This document shows positions 13,330-14,587 of a DNA stretch of 14,587 nt, piece after piece. Numbering within the stretch: position 1 is the stretch's first letter; each line of letters begins with the position of its first letter. The position numbers and the translations under genes were made by a program. Under the pieces are notes generated by a model, which searched no databases, had not been told where the DNA came from, and saw only the letters and a program-made list of their open reading frames with translations. The stretch covers positions 1 through 14,587 of the forward strand of contig JAKAMP010000009.1 of assembly GCA_021812865.1 (NCBI GenBank). The letters are read 5' to 3'. The stretch comes from Bacteroidota bacterium (GTDB taxonomy: Bacteria > Bacteroidota > Bacteroidia > Bacteroidales > JAAYUG01).

Positions 13330-14587
13330 ATGGATTCACCATCATCAGTTCGCGATCTGAAGCAGGTTACCCTGGCCGGGGTGATTATTACCCTGGGTAT
13401 TGTTTACGGTGATATCGGTACATCACCTTTGTATGTAATGAATGCCATCGCCAGCGGCTTCACTACTTTTGAACCGGTATGGGTATATGGTGCACTATCG
13501 TGTATTATTTGGACCCTCACGCTGCAGACCACCATCAAGTACATTATCATTACACTAAGGGCAGACAATAAAGGGGAGGGAGGGATATTTGCCTTGTTTG
13601 CCCTGATCAGGAAGCGGGCGCCCTGGACCTATATTGTTGCCATTGTGGGAGGTAGCGCCCTGCTGGCCGACGGCATCATTACCCCGTCCATTACAATTAC
13701 CAGTGCCATTGAGGGTTTGCAGATCATTAACCATAACATACCAGTCATTCCCATTGTGCTACTGATACTTACGGTTTTATTTGTTATCCAGCAGTTCGGA
13801 ACCCGGTTTCTCGGGAAGTCGTTTGGCCCCATCATGTTTCTGTGGTTTCTCATTCTTGGAATCCTTGGCCTTACAAATTTAATACTTGACCCGGGGGTGT
13901 TGAAATCCTTTAATCCTTATTATGCCATTAAGTTCCTGATTCAGTTCCCGGGCGGTTTTGTATTGCTGGGAGCGGTATTCCTGGCCACTACCGGTGCGGA
14001 AGCTCTGTATTCGGACCTGGGGCACTGCGGGTTGAAGAATATCAGGATATCCTGGGTTTATGTCAAATCCATGCTTATTCTGAATTACCTGGGACAAGGC
14101 GCCTGGATGCTTACACACCCGGTTGTATTGGTAAAACATACGAACCCATTTTATGGCATAATGCCCGAATGGTTCCTGGTGCCTGGAATATTCATTGCAA
14201 CTGCAGCTGCCGTTATTGCCAGCCAGGCCCTCATCAGCGGATCTTTCACCCTGATCAGTGAGGCTATTTCGCTGAATTTATGGCCTAAACAAAAACTTGG
14301 CTACCCCACCGATGTAAAGGGACAGGTGTATGTTGCGTCGATAAACTGGTTTCTTTGGATTGCCTGTATGTTCGTTATTCTGCATTTCAAACAGTCAAGA
14401 AATATGGAAGCGGCCTATGGTTTATCGATCAACCTCACCATGATTATGACCACTATCCTTCTTACCATATACCTTTATTACAAAAAATATCCCGTCTACT
14501 TTATTGGTTTTATTCTTATCCTGTTTTCTACCATAGAGATATCTTTCCTCATTGCCAATCTCCATAAGTTTGCCCTGGGAGGCTACT
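13330..14587 (+). CDS. kup: Kup-family low-affinity potassium uptake transporter, N-terminal two thirds; runs off the window
   Basis: 419 codons are present, with no stop before the window end. The protein begins MDSPSSVRDLKQVTLAGVII and shows the family signatures in order: GIVYGDIGTSPLYVM in the first helix, RADNKGEGGIFALFALI, LLADGIITPSITITSAIEGL, TNLILDPGVLKSFNPYYAI, and LATTGAEALYSDLGHCGLKN. Roughly eleven hydrophobic segments are visible. Kup (KUP/HAK/KT) imports K+ at the inner membrane, probably with H+. The soluble C-terminal domain lies beyond the right edge. The ATG at 13330 was chosen because homology starts soon after it and a -7 box lies 44 nt upstream. It is the first gene of its transcript; what follows is not visible. 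Confidence 0.96.
   Translation, partial: MDSPSSVRDLKQVTLAGVIITLGIVYGDIGTSPLYVMNAIASGFTTFEPVWVYGALSCIIWTLTLQTTIKYIIITLRADNKGEGGIFALFALIRKRAPWTYIVAIVGGSALLADGIITPSITITSAIEGLQIINHNIPVIPIVLLILTVLFVIQQFGTRFLGKSFGPIMFLWFLILGILGLTNLILDPGVLKSFNPYYAIKFLIQFPGGFVLLGAVFLATTGAEALYSDLGHCGLKNIRISWVYVKSMLILNYLGQGAWMLTHPVVLVKHTNPFYGIMPEWFLVPGIFIATAAAVIASQALISGSFTLISEAISLNLWPKQKLGYPTDVKGQVYVASINWFLWIACMFVILHFKQSRNMEAAYGLSINLTMIMTTILLTIYLYYKKYPVYFIGFILILFSTIEISFLIANLHKFALGGY

Overview
The window looks like chromosomal DNA of a member of the Bacteroidota, most likely a Bacteroidales-type anaerobe or microaerobe. Four things point there: a DUF4492 gene directly upstream of cydA; a PKD-domain protein with a type B type-IX-secretion C-terminal domain; lipoproteins whose signal peptides end in a Cys followed by charged or polar residues; and several perfect TAnnTTTG promoter -7 boxes upstream of genes that mostly lack a Shine-Dalgarno sequence. 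The window starts inside cydA (minus strand) and ends inside kup (plus strand), so both end genes are partial. No rRNA, tRNA, CRISPR array, insertion sequence or integrase was seen.

Layout. 1-588 (minus): DUF4492 gene followed by cydA, a two-gene respiratory oxidase unit. 812-1435 (minus): an unrecognised lipoprotein with its own terminator. 1822-4394 (plus): an MBL-fold hydrolase and a secreted M28 zinc peptidase. 4395-5103 has no intact gene. It holds a candidate small RNA (perfect -7 box about 85 bp before a textbook intrinsic terminator) and then a decayed membrane-protein gene, possibly of the PAP2 type, broken by two in-frame TGA codons. 5104-7109 (minus): the PKD/T9SS cargo protein and an AI-2E-family membrane protein. 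7110-7503 holds the 3' remnant of another lost gene. 7504-11306: thyA (+), a GH3 beta-glycosidase lipoprotein (-), folA (+). 11335-12430 (minus): a ParA-type ATPase and a small ribbon-helix-helix-like protein that overlap by 14 bp. 12598-13056 (+): a secreted DUF2147 protein. 13330-end (+): Kup potassium transporter.

How the genes work together. ThyA oxidises methylene-THF to dihydrofolate while making dTMP, and FolA reduces dihydrofolate back to THF, so the two form a cycle. Here they are co-oriented but separated by an opposite-strand GH3 gene. DUF4492 and CydA belong to the cytochrome bd oxidase locus. The ParA/RHH pair resembles a plasmid-type partition cassette sitting among chromosomal genes, and is the closest thing here to a poorly described system. 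The two gene remnants, both found by reading frames through stop codons, suggest recent gene loss between conserved blocks.
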